Below, one piece after another: positions 16,836 to 25,566 of a stretch of DNA of 64,000 nt; the first letter of the stretch is position 1, and the number at the start of each line of letters is the position of its first letter. The DNA comes from Nocardioides luti (lineage in GTDB: Bacteria > Actinomycetota > Actinomycetes > Propionibacteriales > Nocardioidaceae), in assembly GCF_014212315.1 (NCBI RefSeq), contig NZ_JACKXE010000002.1, forward strand, positions 248,001-312,000, in the 5' to 3' direction. A model generated the notes under the pieces. That model did not search any database. It saw nothing but the letters and a program-made list of their open reading frames with translations, and was not told the origin of the DNA. The translations under genes and the position numbers were made by a program.

Positions 16836-18310
16836 AGTTCACTCCTTGCGTGGTCGGTCTCGTCGTCGACGAAGCCGAGACGGCGTGCCTCGACGAGCGC
16901 GGCGGTGGCTCGGGCCTCGGGGGTGATGACCATGCGCCGGTCGTTGGTGAGGCGCTCGCGCAGCGCCCGCTGGTCGGCCAGCAGGCGTTCCCCGGCCTTG
17001 CCTTCGACGCAGCGGTGCAGCTTGGCGATGATCGGCTTGCCGTTCTCGGCGACGACCAGAGCTTGGCGTTCGGGCAGTTGCCGGACTTCCTCGGGCCGCA
17101 TGATCGGGATGTCGTCGCCGGAGAAGCTGCGCCCACCGCCACTGGCTCCGCCGGTGGAGTGGGTGACCCGCCCGATGCGGACCGTTCCGAGGAGGTCGGA
17201 GATCTCCTGGTTGAAGGCGACGTCCTTGGAGCCGCCGAACATCACCAGGGCGTTGGTGAGGCCGAGCAGTGCTCGGGCCTCGTGCTCACCGAAGATGCTG
17301 GTCAGCTGGGGCCGAGTCTGGGCGGCCCAGATGAACGACAGCCCCAGGGCGCGCTCGTTGGCCATTCGGGTGCGCAGGGTCGGAAGCGGCGCGGTCGACG
17401 GCAGCTCGTCGAGCACCGAGACCAGGGGCGGGCACAGCCGGCCGCCCCACGGTGAGCTGTTGGCCAGCAGCAGGCCGGTGTCCAAGACGTGCTCGGCCAC
17501 GGCGGTCATCAGGGGGCTGGCCGAGGCGTAGGGGTCTTCGCGGCCGAGCAGGTAGATGGTGCCGCGTCGACGGATCACGTCGGCGAGGTCGGTGGCGGGA
17601 CGTCCGGGGCTGGGAATGCAGCGGCGGCGGATGTCGGCCTGGAAGAACAGCGAGACCGCCTGCTGCACTGTGGTGACGGTGTTGCCGGCGGTGCGGTCGT
17701 CACCGTTCAGCGCACCGTGCAGGAGGCCGTGCCAGAACGGCTCGGCGTGCGGGTGCCGCCGCAGGATCTCCATCGGCTGGGTGGCTGCGGTGGGGTTGGC
17801 GACCCACTGCAGCACGTCCTCGAGCGTCCTACCGGTCAGCGCCGCGGCGTGGAAGTAGCCCTGCAGCACCTTCGCGGACTCGGCGGCGTAGAACCGCGCA
17901 GCATCGTCGCCGGTGCCGCCGGTGATCGCGCCCTTGACGGTGCCGGCGGTGAAAGCCTTGGCGCGCCGCTCGGCGACCTTGGGGTCCACGCAGCCGGCGA
18001 TCGGGTCCCAGATCAGCTCGTCGACGACGCCCTCGGCCAGGCCGAAGGGGTCGAGCACCACGCAGGGCCGGTCGTCGCGGGAACGCTCGGTGAGGCTGAG
18101 CAGCAGGTCCTCGACCTTTGTCAGTGTCACCAGGGCGGCACCCGGAGCGCCGAGCAGCGCAGGGGTGAGCAGGTCAAGGGTCTTGCCGGATCCCTGCGGG
18201 CCGATTACGCCGGCGGTGCGGTCCCACGGCACCCACAGCTCGCCGCCTCGCGGCTCGTGGGCATCACCGATGCGCCAGCCCACGTCCCAGGGGTCGAACC
18301 TCAGCTTCAT
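16832..18310 (-). CDS. virD4: VirD4/TraG-type coupling protein
   Basis: The 492-residue ATPase brings the relaxosome to the secretion channel. Walker A VIGPQGSGKTLD is at about 34, DPFGLAEGVV at about 88, Walker B PPLVSVLDELPST near 300, and the TraG/TraD C-terminal recognition segment (LSFIWAAQTRPQLTSIFGEH, then ALVMFGGSKD) at about 325-370. No N-terminal membrane anchor is present; the 200-residue membrane protein encoded two genes upstream may supply it. Start ATG 18310 overlaps the previous stop (ATGA). Confidence 0.9.
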   Translation of the reverse strand: MKLRFDPWDVGWRIGDAHEPRGGELWVPWDRTAGVIGPQGSGKTLDLLTPALLGAPGAALVTLTKVEDLLLSLTERSRDDRPCVVLDPFGLAEGVVDELIWDPIAGCVDPKVAERRAKAFTAGTVKGAITGGTGDDAARFYAAESAKVLQGYFHAAALTGRTLEDVLQWVANPTAATQPMEILRRHPHAEPFWHGLLHGALNGDDRTAGNTVTTVQQAVSLFFQADIRRRCIPSPGRPATDLADVIRRRGTIYLLGREDPYASASPLMTAVAEHVLDTGLLLANSSPWGGRLCPPLVSVLDELPSTAPLPTLRTRMANERALGLSFIWAAQTRPQLTSIFGEHEARALLGLTNALVMFGGSKDVAFNQEISDLLGTVRIGRVTHSTGGASGGGRSFSGDDIPIMRPEEVRQLPERQALVVAENGKPIIAKLHRCVEGKAGERLLADQRALRERLTNDRRMVITPEARATAALVEARRLGFVDDETDHARSEL

Positions 18311-18591
18311 CGCGCCACCTCGGGAACGGTGTCCCCGCACGGGGCGAGGCAGCGACGGCAGATCACCGCACGGCCGTGGCGTTCTTCTTTTCGGCGGCCG
18401 AGGAGCGGGAAAGAGGTGTCGGACAGCAGGTCGCGCGCCTCGCAGAGGAGTTCCACCTGGCCGGCAGCCACGTAGTAGTGGCGCCCGACGAGGACCGGCC
18501 GGTGTCCGCGGCGGCGACAGCTGATGCCGCCCAGGCGGCGGCCGCGGGTGCGAAGTGTCGGGTTGTCCTGCAGTGGGGTCTCGTTGCTCAT
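18307..18591 (-). CDS. Hypothetical protein, 94 aa, with CxxC-type motif
   Basis: Starts MSNETPLQDNPTLRTRGRRL; the C-terminus has VICRRCLAPCG, a possible zinc site. It sits between the membrane protein and VirD4 with 4-base overlaps on both sides. No family recognised. Confidence 0.65.
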   Translation of the reverse strand: MSNETPLQDNPTLRTRGRRLGGISCRRRGHRPVLVGRHYYVAAGQVELLCEARDLLSDTSFPLLGRRKEERHGRAVICRRCLAPCGDTVPEVAR

Positions 18592-19190
18592 CGGTCTTCC
18601 TTCGTTCGCCGGCCATGCAGGAGCCACGGGCTGAGGCCGTGGCCCAGCTGCGGGCCGGGTTGTTCGGTGAGGTCGCCGGCGGTGCGCTGGACCGGCGCTG
18701 CTGTCGCGGCGGCGTGCTTGCCGTAGAGGTCCGGGCGGACGATGCCGGCGACCTTGCGGAGCCGGGTGACGCCGAGCAGCTTCTCGGCCTCGGCTGCGGT
18801 CGCCATGCCGCGCATGCGGCCCGGGCCCCAGCGCTGGTAGGCCCACGCGCCGAGCCACATGGTCGCGGTGAGCAGCGCGACCTCAGTCAGGGCGAGGCTG
18901 ACCCAGACCAGGCCGCTACCGGCCAGACCGTCGGGGGTGGGGCTGGGCAGCCCGGCGTCGGCGTGTCCGCCGAGGACGCCGGGAAGGCTGGTCCAGAAGG
19001 CGGTGCCGATGGGTGAGGGGAACGCGCCGGCGTTGGCGTCGGGCCATGTCCATCCGGCGCCGGCGACCAGGTTGGCGACTGATCGTCCGAGCTGGATGCC
19101 AATGACGATGATGAACAGGGTCGCCAAGGCCACCGCTACGGGGATCTCCCAGGTCCACGGGTAGGGGTCTCGTCGTCGCTCACGCTGCAT
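18588..19190 (-). CDS. T4SS-associated membrane protein, 200 aa
   Basis: MQRERRRDPYPWTWEIPVAV leads into a membrane helix (VALATLFIIVIGIQL), a periplasmic-side stretch and a second helix (ALTEVALLTATMWLGAWAY). A cytoplasmic tail with AEAEKLLGVTRLRKVAGIVRP follows. A short membrane anchor upstream of a soluble VirD4 suggests a split coupling protein. ATG 19190 is preferred to GTG 19202 because a GGAGG site precedes it. First gene after motif copy d. Confidence 0.75.
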   Translation of the reverse strand: MQRERRRDPYPWTWEIPVAVALATLFIIVIGIQLGRSVANLVAGAGWTWPDANAGAFPSPIGTAFWTSLPGVLGGHADAGLPSPTPDGLAGSGLVWVSLALTEVALLTATMWLGAWAYQRWGPGRMRGMATAAEAEKLLGVTRLRKVAGIVRPDLYGKHAAATAAPVQRTAGDLTEQPGPQLGHGLSPWLLHGRRTKEDR

Positions 19191-19235
19191 CGGTCTGGCC
19201 ACCTCCAGGCGGTCGTGGGTCGTTGGGCCTCGCTG

Positions 19236-19270
19236 GTCACCTATGTGCTGTCAGGGCTCCGGTGCGATCA
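19236..19270 (-). promoter_or_regulatory. Element-wide bipartite promoter motif, copy d (VirD4 operon)
   Basis: TGATCGC - 20 bases - TAGGTGAC on the minus strand, 45 bases before the 200-residue membrane gene. Its TGA is also the stop codon of the upstream 1051-residue gene. Confidence 0.75.
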
Positions 19271-22200
19271 CACGGCGTGACTCGGGCGTGATGCGTTCTC
19301 TGCGAGCCAGGTCGAGGGGTCGACGTTGTCGGGGTCGTAGATGGAGCCGTTCTTGAGGTGGACCTCGAAGTGGAGGTGGCAGCCGGAGACGTTGCCCTCC
19401 TTGCCGACCTGGCCGATCGGCTCGCCGGCTGCGACGGTCTGGCCGCGGCTGACGCTGACGGTCGCCATGTGGGCGTACCACGTGGTCAGGGACCCGGCGC
19501 CGGTGGTGACCTTGACCAGCTGCGGCCCAGCCCAGGAACGCTGGGTGGTGTCGATCTCGATGGTGCCGGCGTGGGCGGCGTAGACGGTGGTTCCGCAGGG
19601 TGCGGAGAAGTCGGTGCCGGTGTGCCACCTGGACCAGTAAGGGCCGGTCTCGTGCCAGTTGTGGTTGTCGGTTCCGACATACTGCGCGGGCACCGGATAG
19701 ACGACCTCGTCGCAGGAGGCGCCCTCGAGGCCGACCGGCTGGACGGAGGCGCCGGGCTTGACGTTGATGTGGACATGGTCGAGGTGGTTCTCGGTAGCGC
19801 TCCCCCGGTCCTCCATCGGCCGCCAGCCCTCGCCTGCGCGGGCGACCGACCAGATCCGCTGGTACCAGATGACGTAGTCGATGCCGAGCTTCTGGGCATT
19901 GGCCTTGGCGTAGGCGGCGAGACGGTCGCCCTGCGCGCGGCCCGCCGCGTTGAGTGGCACCATGAAGTCGGCCGCGAGCCCGGCCGGGTGGCCGTTGGGG
20001 TCGGTGGCGCTCTCGCGGTAGCCGCCGACGGTCTTGATGTCGAACATGGGGCCGAGGATGTTGACCAGCTGGGTCAGCTGCGGCTTGACCGGGCCGAGGT
20101 TGTACTTGGCCTCCGCGGTGCCGGAGTCGACTGCGCACCCGGCGCTGCTGCCGGCGGTGGTGGCGGTCACCAGCGGGTGGTCGGCGATCTTGCTGGCCTG
20201 GGTGATGGTGTCGACCGCGGCGCTGGCCCAGGTGAGGTTGGCGCCGTAGACGTGGTCGATCGGCGCGTCCTGCTTGGGCTTCTTGCAGGGGTCGGCAGAG
20301 CCGCCGAAGGCGTTGCTCAGCTCAGGGGTCAGTGCGCAGTGCGAGGAGTTGCTGCCGTCCTTGCCGTCGTTGAAGTCGCCGAGGATCACCGAAGGGGTGC
20401 CGGTGCCTGCGAGCTCGGTCATCGTGGCCAGCTGGAGGCGCAGCGCCTCCTGGCGGTGCCCGGCGGCGTTCCCGTGGGTGTTGGCCGGGTTGTGGATGCT
20501 CCAGACCCAGATCAGCTGCCCGGTGGTCGTCGAGGTCAGCTGTACCAGGGGCATGCCGACGTCCTTGCCGCCGAAGTACGGGATGTCGACGAGGCGCCCG
20601 TCGGTCTGCTCCCACTCGTTGTGGTCCCAGATCACCCGGTTCTGTGCCTTCCCGCTGGCCGGGTAGATCCCCCACTTGGCCGCGTACTGGTTCTCCAGCG
20701 CTTGGGCCTGCGGGCCATGCACCTCCTGGAGGCCGGCGATCGAGATGCCGGCGTTCTCGATCGTGCGCATGGCGCCGGGCAGTCGCTTGTCCCAGGTGTC
20801 GTACCCGGGCCGCTCCCCCGGCTTGTCGGTGTGGCCGGCGCCGAGCAGGTTGAGGGTGCCGACGGTGATGGGGTTGACGGTCTCGCCCTGGCAGTTGGCG
20901 ACGTTCGTGGTGGAGCCCTCGGAGTCAGAGCCGGGCAGGTCCGGCAGGTCGCCGCCGAGCAGATCGGTGATGTCGCCGGCGACGTCCTCCCACTGGGCGT
21001 AGGCGTCTGGGTAGCCCGAGCGCTGGACGGCCTGCGCGGCCTGGGTGAGCGGCATGTTCTGCCAGCCGGGGATGTCGAGGAGGCCGGGGTTGCCGGTGTG
21101 CTGGGCCTGGCCGAAGAACGCGCGGGCCGCGAGGAGGGGGTTGGTGATCTCGGCCCGGCTTCCCCAGCCAGCCGAGGGGCGCTGCTGGAACAGGCCGCCG
21201 GAGTCGCGGTCACCTCCGGTGAGGTTGACCAGCTTGGACTCCTGGATCGCGGCGGCGATCGCGATCTGCAGCCCGTAGCGGGGAATCTCGAGGTCTCGGG
21301 CGACCTGGGCGATGGTGATCGCGTTGCGGGCCTGCTCGGCGGTCATGGTCGGGTAGTTGGACGCGAACCGCAGCCGCATCAGCTGGGCGAGCACGTCGCG
21401 GGCCGGCGGCTCGGCGGACGTCCGGGCGGTGGTCGCCGCGGGCACGATCCCGTCGGTCGTGGTGGTGGTCTCGGGCGCGCTCTCCGGGCCGGCGCCGTTC
21501 ATCGCGATGCGAGCCGAGAGCCAGTGGTGGTCCGACACCATCGTGCCGTCCCAGCCCTGCTCGAGGCGGGCGCCCTGGTGGTGCGGGAAGAAGATGAAGT
21601 CGACGCCGTGGTTGTGCCATCCGTAGCCGGCGGCCTTCATCTTCGCGGCCGCCGTCCAGGGGATGTTGGTGTAGGAGGCCTGGGTGTTCATGTCGCCGCC
21701 GATCAGCACCGGACCGTGGGCGGCCAGCGAGTTGCGCAGCTGCAGCAGGATGACCATTCCGGCGCCGTACTGCTGGGGCCGGGTCAGCGGCGGGTTGCCG
21801 TGCTGCTTCGGCCAACGGTGCGGGTTGGTCATGTGGTGGGTGGAGACCACCGAGACCACGGAGCCGTCGGCGCGGCGCAGCATCACCCATGTCGCGAAGC
21901 GGTCCCACGTGACCGGACGCCCGTCGTAGAAGGTCTTGTCGTCGTCGACGAGCTGGACCCGGCCGCCGTTGACCTTCGTCCAGGTCGAGCTCTTCCAGAG
22001 CACGACGTTGCCCATGGCCTGCTCGGCGCCGGTGCCGGTGCCGGCCGGGGCTGCCACCCGGAAGGCTGAGTAGCCCGGCGTGGCGGCTTCGATCTGCTCC
22101 AGGCTCCAGCCGCTGGCCTCGTTGAGGGTGACGAACTCGGGGTTCTTGGACAGGACCTTGGGCATGGAGGCCCGGAACCCGTCGAGGCCGGAGCGGCGCG

Positions 22201-22423
22201 GGATGTTGGCCTGCGCCATGGTGATCTTGCCGTTGACCGGGCCGCCCACCGGGCCGTCGATGGCTCCGAGGTCACCGAGCTCGGTAGGCACGGTGCCTTG
22301 GCTGCTCTGGGTGCGGCACTCGGCGGCCGCGGTGGTCGTCATCACCACCATCAGCGTCACCAGGAACGGCAGCCCCATGAAGATGATCAGGACGGGCAGT
22401 CCCGCGAGCAGCAGCTTCTTCAT
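19268..22423 (-). CDS. Five-module secreted fusion: two EEP nuclease/phosphatase domains, lysozyme-like, M15-like and M23 peptidase
   Basis: The 1051-residue protein begins with a basic stretch and a hydrophobic helix (LPVLIIFMGLPFLVTLMVV), so it is exported or anchored. EEP domain 1 (about 68-308) keeps TLNEASG, STHHMTN, LIGGDMN and VSDHHW. A lysozyme/transglycosylase-like domain (about 355-450) has AAAIQESKLVNLTGGDRDSG. EEP domain 2 (about 520-755) keeps AGLQEVHG, WSIHNP, LGDFND and IADHP. An M15/VanY-like segment (about 785-890) has HPAGLAADF and LDHVHINV. The C-terminal M23 domain has HTGTD and CHLHFEVH. Wall-degrading domains fit a conjugation channel; the paired EEP domains are unexpected. 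Follows virB4 by 28 bases; GTG 22426 is an alternative start. Confidence 0.88.
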   Translation of the reverse strand: MKKLLLAGLPVLIIFMGLPFLVTLMVVMTTTAAAECRTQSSQGTVPTELGDLGAIDGPVGGPVNGKITMAQANIPRRSGLDGFRASMPKVLSKNPEFVTLNEASGWSLEQIEAATPGYSAFRVAAPAGTGTGAEQAMGNVVLWKSSTWTKVNGGRVQLVDDDKTFYDGRPVTWDRFATWVMLRRADGSVVSVVSTHHMTNPHRWPKQHGNPPLTRPQQYGAGMVILLQLRNSLAAHGPVLIGGDMNTQASYTNIPWTAAAKMKAAGYGWHNHGVDFIFFPHHQGARLEQGWDGTMVSDHHWLSARIAMNGAGPESAPETTTTTDGIVPAATTARTSAEPPARDVLAQLMRLRFASNYPTMTAEQARNAITIAQVARDLEIPRYGLQIAIAAAIQESKLVNLTGGDRDSGGLFQQRPSAGWGSRAEITNPLLAARAFFGQAQHTGNPGLLDIPGWQNMPLTQAAQAVQRSGYPDAYAQWEDVAGDITDLLGGDLPDLPGSDSEGSTTNVANCQGETVNPITVGTLNLLGAGHTDKPGERPGYDTWDKRLPGAMRTIENAGISIAGLQEVHGPQAQALENQYAAKWGIYPASGKAQNRVIWDHNEWEQTDGRLVDIPYFGGKDVGMPLVQLTSTTTGQLIWVWSIHNPANTHGNAAGHRQEALRLQLATMTELAGTGTPSVILGDFNDGKDGSNSSHCALTPELSNAFGGSADPCKKPKQDAPIDHVYGANLTWASAAVDTITQASKIADHPLVTATTAGSSAGCAVDSGTAEAKYNLGPVKPQLTQLVNILGPMFDIKTVGGYRESATDPNGHPAGLAADFMVPLNAAGRAQGDRLAAYAKANAQKLGIDYVIWYQRIWSVARAGEGWRPMEDRGSATENHLDHVHINVKPGASVQPVGLEGASCDEVVYPVPAQYVGTDNHNWHETGPYWSRWHTGTDFSAPCGTTVYAAHAGTIEIDTTQRSWAGPQLVKVTTGAGSLTTWYAHMATVSVSRGQTVAAGEPIGQVGKEGNVSGCHLHFEVHLKNGSIYDPDNVDPSTWLAENASRPSHAV

Positions 22424-22451
22424 CACAGGTCAGTCCCGAGGTCGCGCGCGC

Positions 22452-23987
22452 TCAGGCGGCGGACTCGATGGCCTCGTTGGTGTAGTAGAGCTTCTTCTCC
22501 AGCGGGTGGAGCACCGTCTGGACCTTGTAGGTGGCGTCGCCGATGCACCACAGGGCGCGGCCCTTGTCCTGCATGGCCCACCCGGAGACGAGGTCCTGGG
22601 CGATCGGGCCGAGCCCGAGCATGGAGTCGAGCTCGCGGGCGACCCGGGGCTTCTGGGCACCGAGGATCTTGATGTCGGCCAGCTCGAGGAGGTCCTTGGC
22701 GATCATCGCGGCCTGGGAGTCGGCGTCGCCGACCGAGAGCAGGTCGGAGGGCTTGTGGAGGTTGCAGAACTGGATATCGCCGCCCTTGCCGGCCATGCCG
22801 CGTGAGAGCCGCAGGTCGGCGTCGAAGCTCGCCACTGCGGCGGTTCCGAGGCGCATCTGCTTCCAGACCTCGTCGCGCACCACGATGCGCAGGTCGCCTG
22901 GCTCGGCGATCTCCCGCAGACCACGCCCCCAGGAGTTCATGCACAGCAGCGCGATGCCCACGGCCTCATCGCCCAGGCCGTCGAGCCGGGAGAGGCTGAA
23001 CGACTGGATCGGGGCCCGCCAGTCGACCTCGATGTTGGTGAAGTCGTCGAAGAGGCCGGCGAGGGTGCCGGTGACCAGCTCGCCAAGCGCGTTGCGCAGC
23101 AGCCGGGTCTCGTCGAGGAACTGACGGGTGTTCGCGTATTCGCAGGCCCGGACGAGCTCCTCGGTGGGGTTACGGAGCAGGTCCCACAGCCGCGGGATGG
23201 TCGTCTCCTGCAGGACGCTGTTGTCGGCGGCGTAGCCGGTGAGGATCGCCAGCGCGTTGCGCACGACGTCGCTCTCGTCGGGGCCGAACGGCACCCGGCG
23301 CTCGTCGTCGATCTTCATGCTGCCGACCAGGCCTCGGACCAGGACGAGCCACCGCTTGAAGATGATCGTGGCGCGGCGCTGCGCCTCCTCGGCCGAGAGC
23401 TTCTCCCACCCGTCGCCGAGCGGCCCCATGGACAGCGGGTTGACCCGGGCCCAGAAGCCGGGGGCGATGACGAAGGGTTCGACACCGAGCGCGCGGCACA
23501 GCGACTCGTACTCGTCCTTGACGTCGCCAGTGACCAGGGTGCGGTAGCCGAACGGCGTCATCCGGGTGCAGAACGCCTTGGTGGTGCCGGACTTGCCACT
23601 TCCCGGCTTGGCGAACTGGAAGATGTTGGGGTTGGTCGCGGGCACGTCGTCGCGCAGCACCCAACCGAACGGGTCGCAGTAGAAGCTGCCGCCGGAGAGC
23701 TGGTCGACGCCCATCTGGGCGCCCGTCGGGGGCAGGGCGGGAGCCGAGACGAAGGGCCAGAACACCGGGGCCTGGTCGCTGGTCATCCGCCAGGCCATCG
23801 CCGGGGCGGTGGCAGCAGCCCAGCCTCGGCCGCGGCGGGTGGCACCGCGGCGCGGCGCGTAGCGGAAGAGCCGGGGCTCCTTGGCCTCCGGGGCGAGCGT
23901 GGGGATCGTGGGCAGGTCGTGCCCGAAGTCGGAGAGCAGGGCAGCCATGTCGCGGCCGCCACGGCGGTTCCGGCGGGTGGTGGTCAT
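22452..23987 (-). CDS. virB4: VirB4/TraC-type conjugation ATPase
   Basis: The 511-residue protein has FQFAKPGSGKSGTTKAF (Walker A), the VTGDVKDEYESLCRALG segment, and DLRIVVRDEVWKQM (Walker B), followed by DIQFCNLHKPSDLL and SGWAMQDKGRALW. It powers assembly of the type IV channel at the inner membrane face. The N-terminal VirB4 domain is missing; in this actinobacterial arrangement it is replaced by the SCO6880-type protein encoded immediately upstream. ATG 23987 lies in an ATGA overlap with that gene. Confidence 0.9.
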   Translation of the reverse strand: MTTTRRNRRGGRDMAALLSDFGHDLPTIPTLAPEAKEPRLFRYAPRRGATRRGRGWAAATAPAMAWRMTSDQAPVFWPFVSAPALPPTGAQMGVDQLSGGSFYCDPFGWVLRDDVPATNPNIFQFAKPGSGKSGTTKAFCTRMTPFGYRTLVTGDVKDEYESLCRALGVEPFVIAPGFWARVNPLSMGPLGDGWEKLSAEEAQRRATIIFKRWLVLVRGLVGSMKIDDERRVPFGPDESDVVRNALAILTGYAADNSVLQETTIPRLWDLLRNPTEELVRACEYANTRQFLDETRLLRNALGELVTGTLAGLFDDFTNIEVDWRAPIQSFSLSRLDGLGDEAVGIALLCMNSWGRGLREIAEPGDLRIVVRDEVWKQMRLGTAAVASFDADLRLSRGMAGKGGDIQFCNLHKPSDLLSVGDADSQAAMIAKDLLELADIKILGAQKPRVARELDSMLGLGPIAQDLVSGWAMQDKGRALWCIGDATYKVQTVLHPLEKKLYYTNEAIESAA

Positions 23988-25492
23988 CAGGCGTCTCCGC
24001 TCCGGGTCAGGCTCGTGCCGAGGGGGATGGTGGACGCGGCGAACCCGACGTCCTGGGCGAGGTCGAGGCGCAGCGGTGCGAACCCGGCGCGTCGGACCGA
24101 GGCGTCCAGGCGGCGCCCGAACTCGGTGATCCGCATCGACTTGGGGACGGTGACCGTGCACACGCCGTAGGGCCGGGTCAGCGAGTTGCCGCGGGCCAGC
24201 TTGGCGTCCAGGCCGCGGGCCTTGTGGGCTTCGTCGCGCTGCTTGGCGCGGGTCTTTCGGCCGAGCTTCTCGTTCATCCCCTCGGCCAGGTCGGCGGCCC
24301 ACTCGGCGTTGCCGGACTGCCGGTCGGCCTTGGTCTGAGAAACGATCGGGTACGCGACGACGAACGATCGCCGCTCACCGAACTCGCTGGGGGTGAGGAT
24401 CGGTGCCAGGGCACCCATCGCGACGTCGCGGGTCGGCAGCTTGATGGTGGCGCTGACCGAGTTCCAGGCGTCGTGGCTGTAGTGCCGCACCGTGGCGTCG
24501 GCACCCGAGGGGCCGGCCATCGCCCACGGGACGTCGGCGTTGACGCTCGGGTCCTTCTCCCGCAGCGAGAGGGCCTCGACGATGCCGGCGCGGTCGCCGG
24601 GGGCGAATCCGGTCCGGCAGGCCAGCGCAAGCTCGGGGCTGGTGAGCCAGCGCACCGTCGTCATCCCCATCGGGCCGCGCAGCTGGGCCTCGATCTCGGC
24701 CATGAGCAGGTAGAGCTCGCGGCAGCGGCCCTCGAAGCCGCCCCCGGACTCTTTGGCCGACCTCGCGATCCGGGTCTCCGGGATCACGACCGTCACGAAT
24801 TGCTCGGTGCGCACCGATGCCTGGGTGAGGCCGTGGGCCAGGTCGCTGTTGACGACCTCCGACAGCCCCGGGGCGTTGGGGCGGCGGTGGCGGTTGACCC
24901 ACAGGTCGCGCTCGGCGCCGTCCTCGGGGACGGTGCGCACCATGAAGAGGATCTCGTCGACCTTCTCTGTGCGACCGGCGACGTCGAGCAGCCCGGCCAG
25001 CGCCTCGCCGTAGCGGGCGCGCTCTTCGGTGTCCTTCATGCCGATGCCCGGGTGCACGATCGAGGCCGTGACCGCCCAGGTTTTCATGGCGTGGTCCTCG
25101 ATGATCGCTACGCGCTGCAGCTGCGAGCCGTGCGGCGGGCCGTCGTGGATCCGGACGCCCTGGAGGACCCCGGGCAGGTCCGGGGTGTCGAGGTCGTCGC
25201 CGCGGCCCTGGGCGGCCTTGGCGCGGAACGAGGTCCAGCCGAACAGGCCGCCGACGGCGTACATCGTCGAGGCGAACACCCAGCCGGTGGCCGAGCGGCC
25301 GCGCACCGGGATCACGGTGATGGCCAGCAGGAACACCCAGACCAGAGCGAACAGAAACGCGGAGAACCACGCTCCGCGGCTGATTGCCCAGAACGCCGGC
25401 AGGCTGGCCAGCGCCAGGAACATCAGCTGGCCTCCGGAGAGGCCGAAGAACCAACCGATGCGGTCGCGCTGGTAGTCGGCGTAGGTGGTCAT
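23987..25492 (-). CDS. SCO6880-family T4SS membrane protein
   Basis: This 501-residue protein starts MTTYADYQRDRIGWFFGLSG, has two adjacent membrane helices at about 22-65 (PrgI/VirB3-like) and then a soluble domain resembling the N-terminal part of VirB4 (IEDHAMKTWAVTASIVHPGI, RTEQFVTVVIPETRIA). SCO6880-family proteins pair with a short VirB4 in actinobacterial type IV systems. It is followed by virB4 with a 4-base overlap. Confidence 0.85.
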   Translation of the reverse strand: MTTYADYQRDRIGWFFGLSGGQLMFLALASLPAFWAISRGAWFSAFLFALVWVFLLAITVIPVRGRSATGWVFASTMYAVGGLFGWTSFRAKAAQGRGDDLDTPDLPGVLQGVRIHDGPPHGSQLQRVAIIEDHAMKTWAVTASIVHPGIGMKDTEERARYGEALAGLLDVAGRTEKVDEILFMVRTVPEDGAERDLWVNRHRRPNAPGLSEVVNSDLAHGLTQASVRTEQFVTVVIPETRIARSAKESGGGFEGRCRELYLLMAEIEAQLRGPMGMTTVRWLTSPELALACRTGFAPGDRAGIVEALSLREKDPSVNADVPWAMAGPSGADATVRHYSHDAWNSVSATIKLPTRDVAMGALAPILTPSEFGERRSFVVAYPIVSQTKADRQSGNAEWAADLAEGMNEKLGRKTRAKQRDEAHKARGLDAKLARGNSLTRPYGVCTVTVPKSMRITEFGRRLDASVRRAGFAPLRLDLAQDVGFAASTIPLGTSLTRSGDA

Positions 25493-25566
25493 CGTCGGCT
25501 TCCCTTCTGGTCAGTGAGATCGGTGGGTGTCGATCGGTGCTCGAGCTGGGGCGGTCGGCGCATCGG

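Noticed and set aside
19358..22069. 900-codon plus-strand open frame opposite the five-module hydrolase
   Set aside because: Composition is Gly/Val/Asp/Arg-rich antisense sequence; the minus strand has five recognisable domains.
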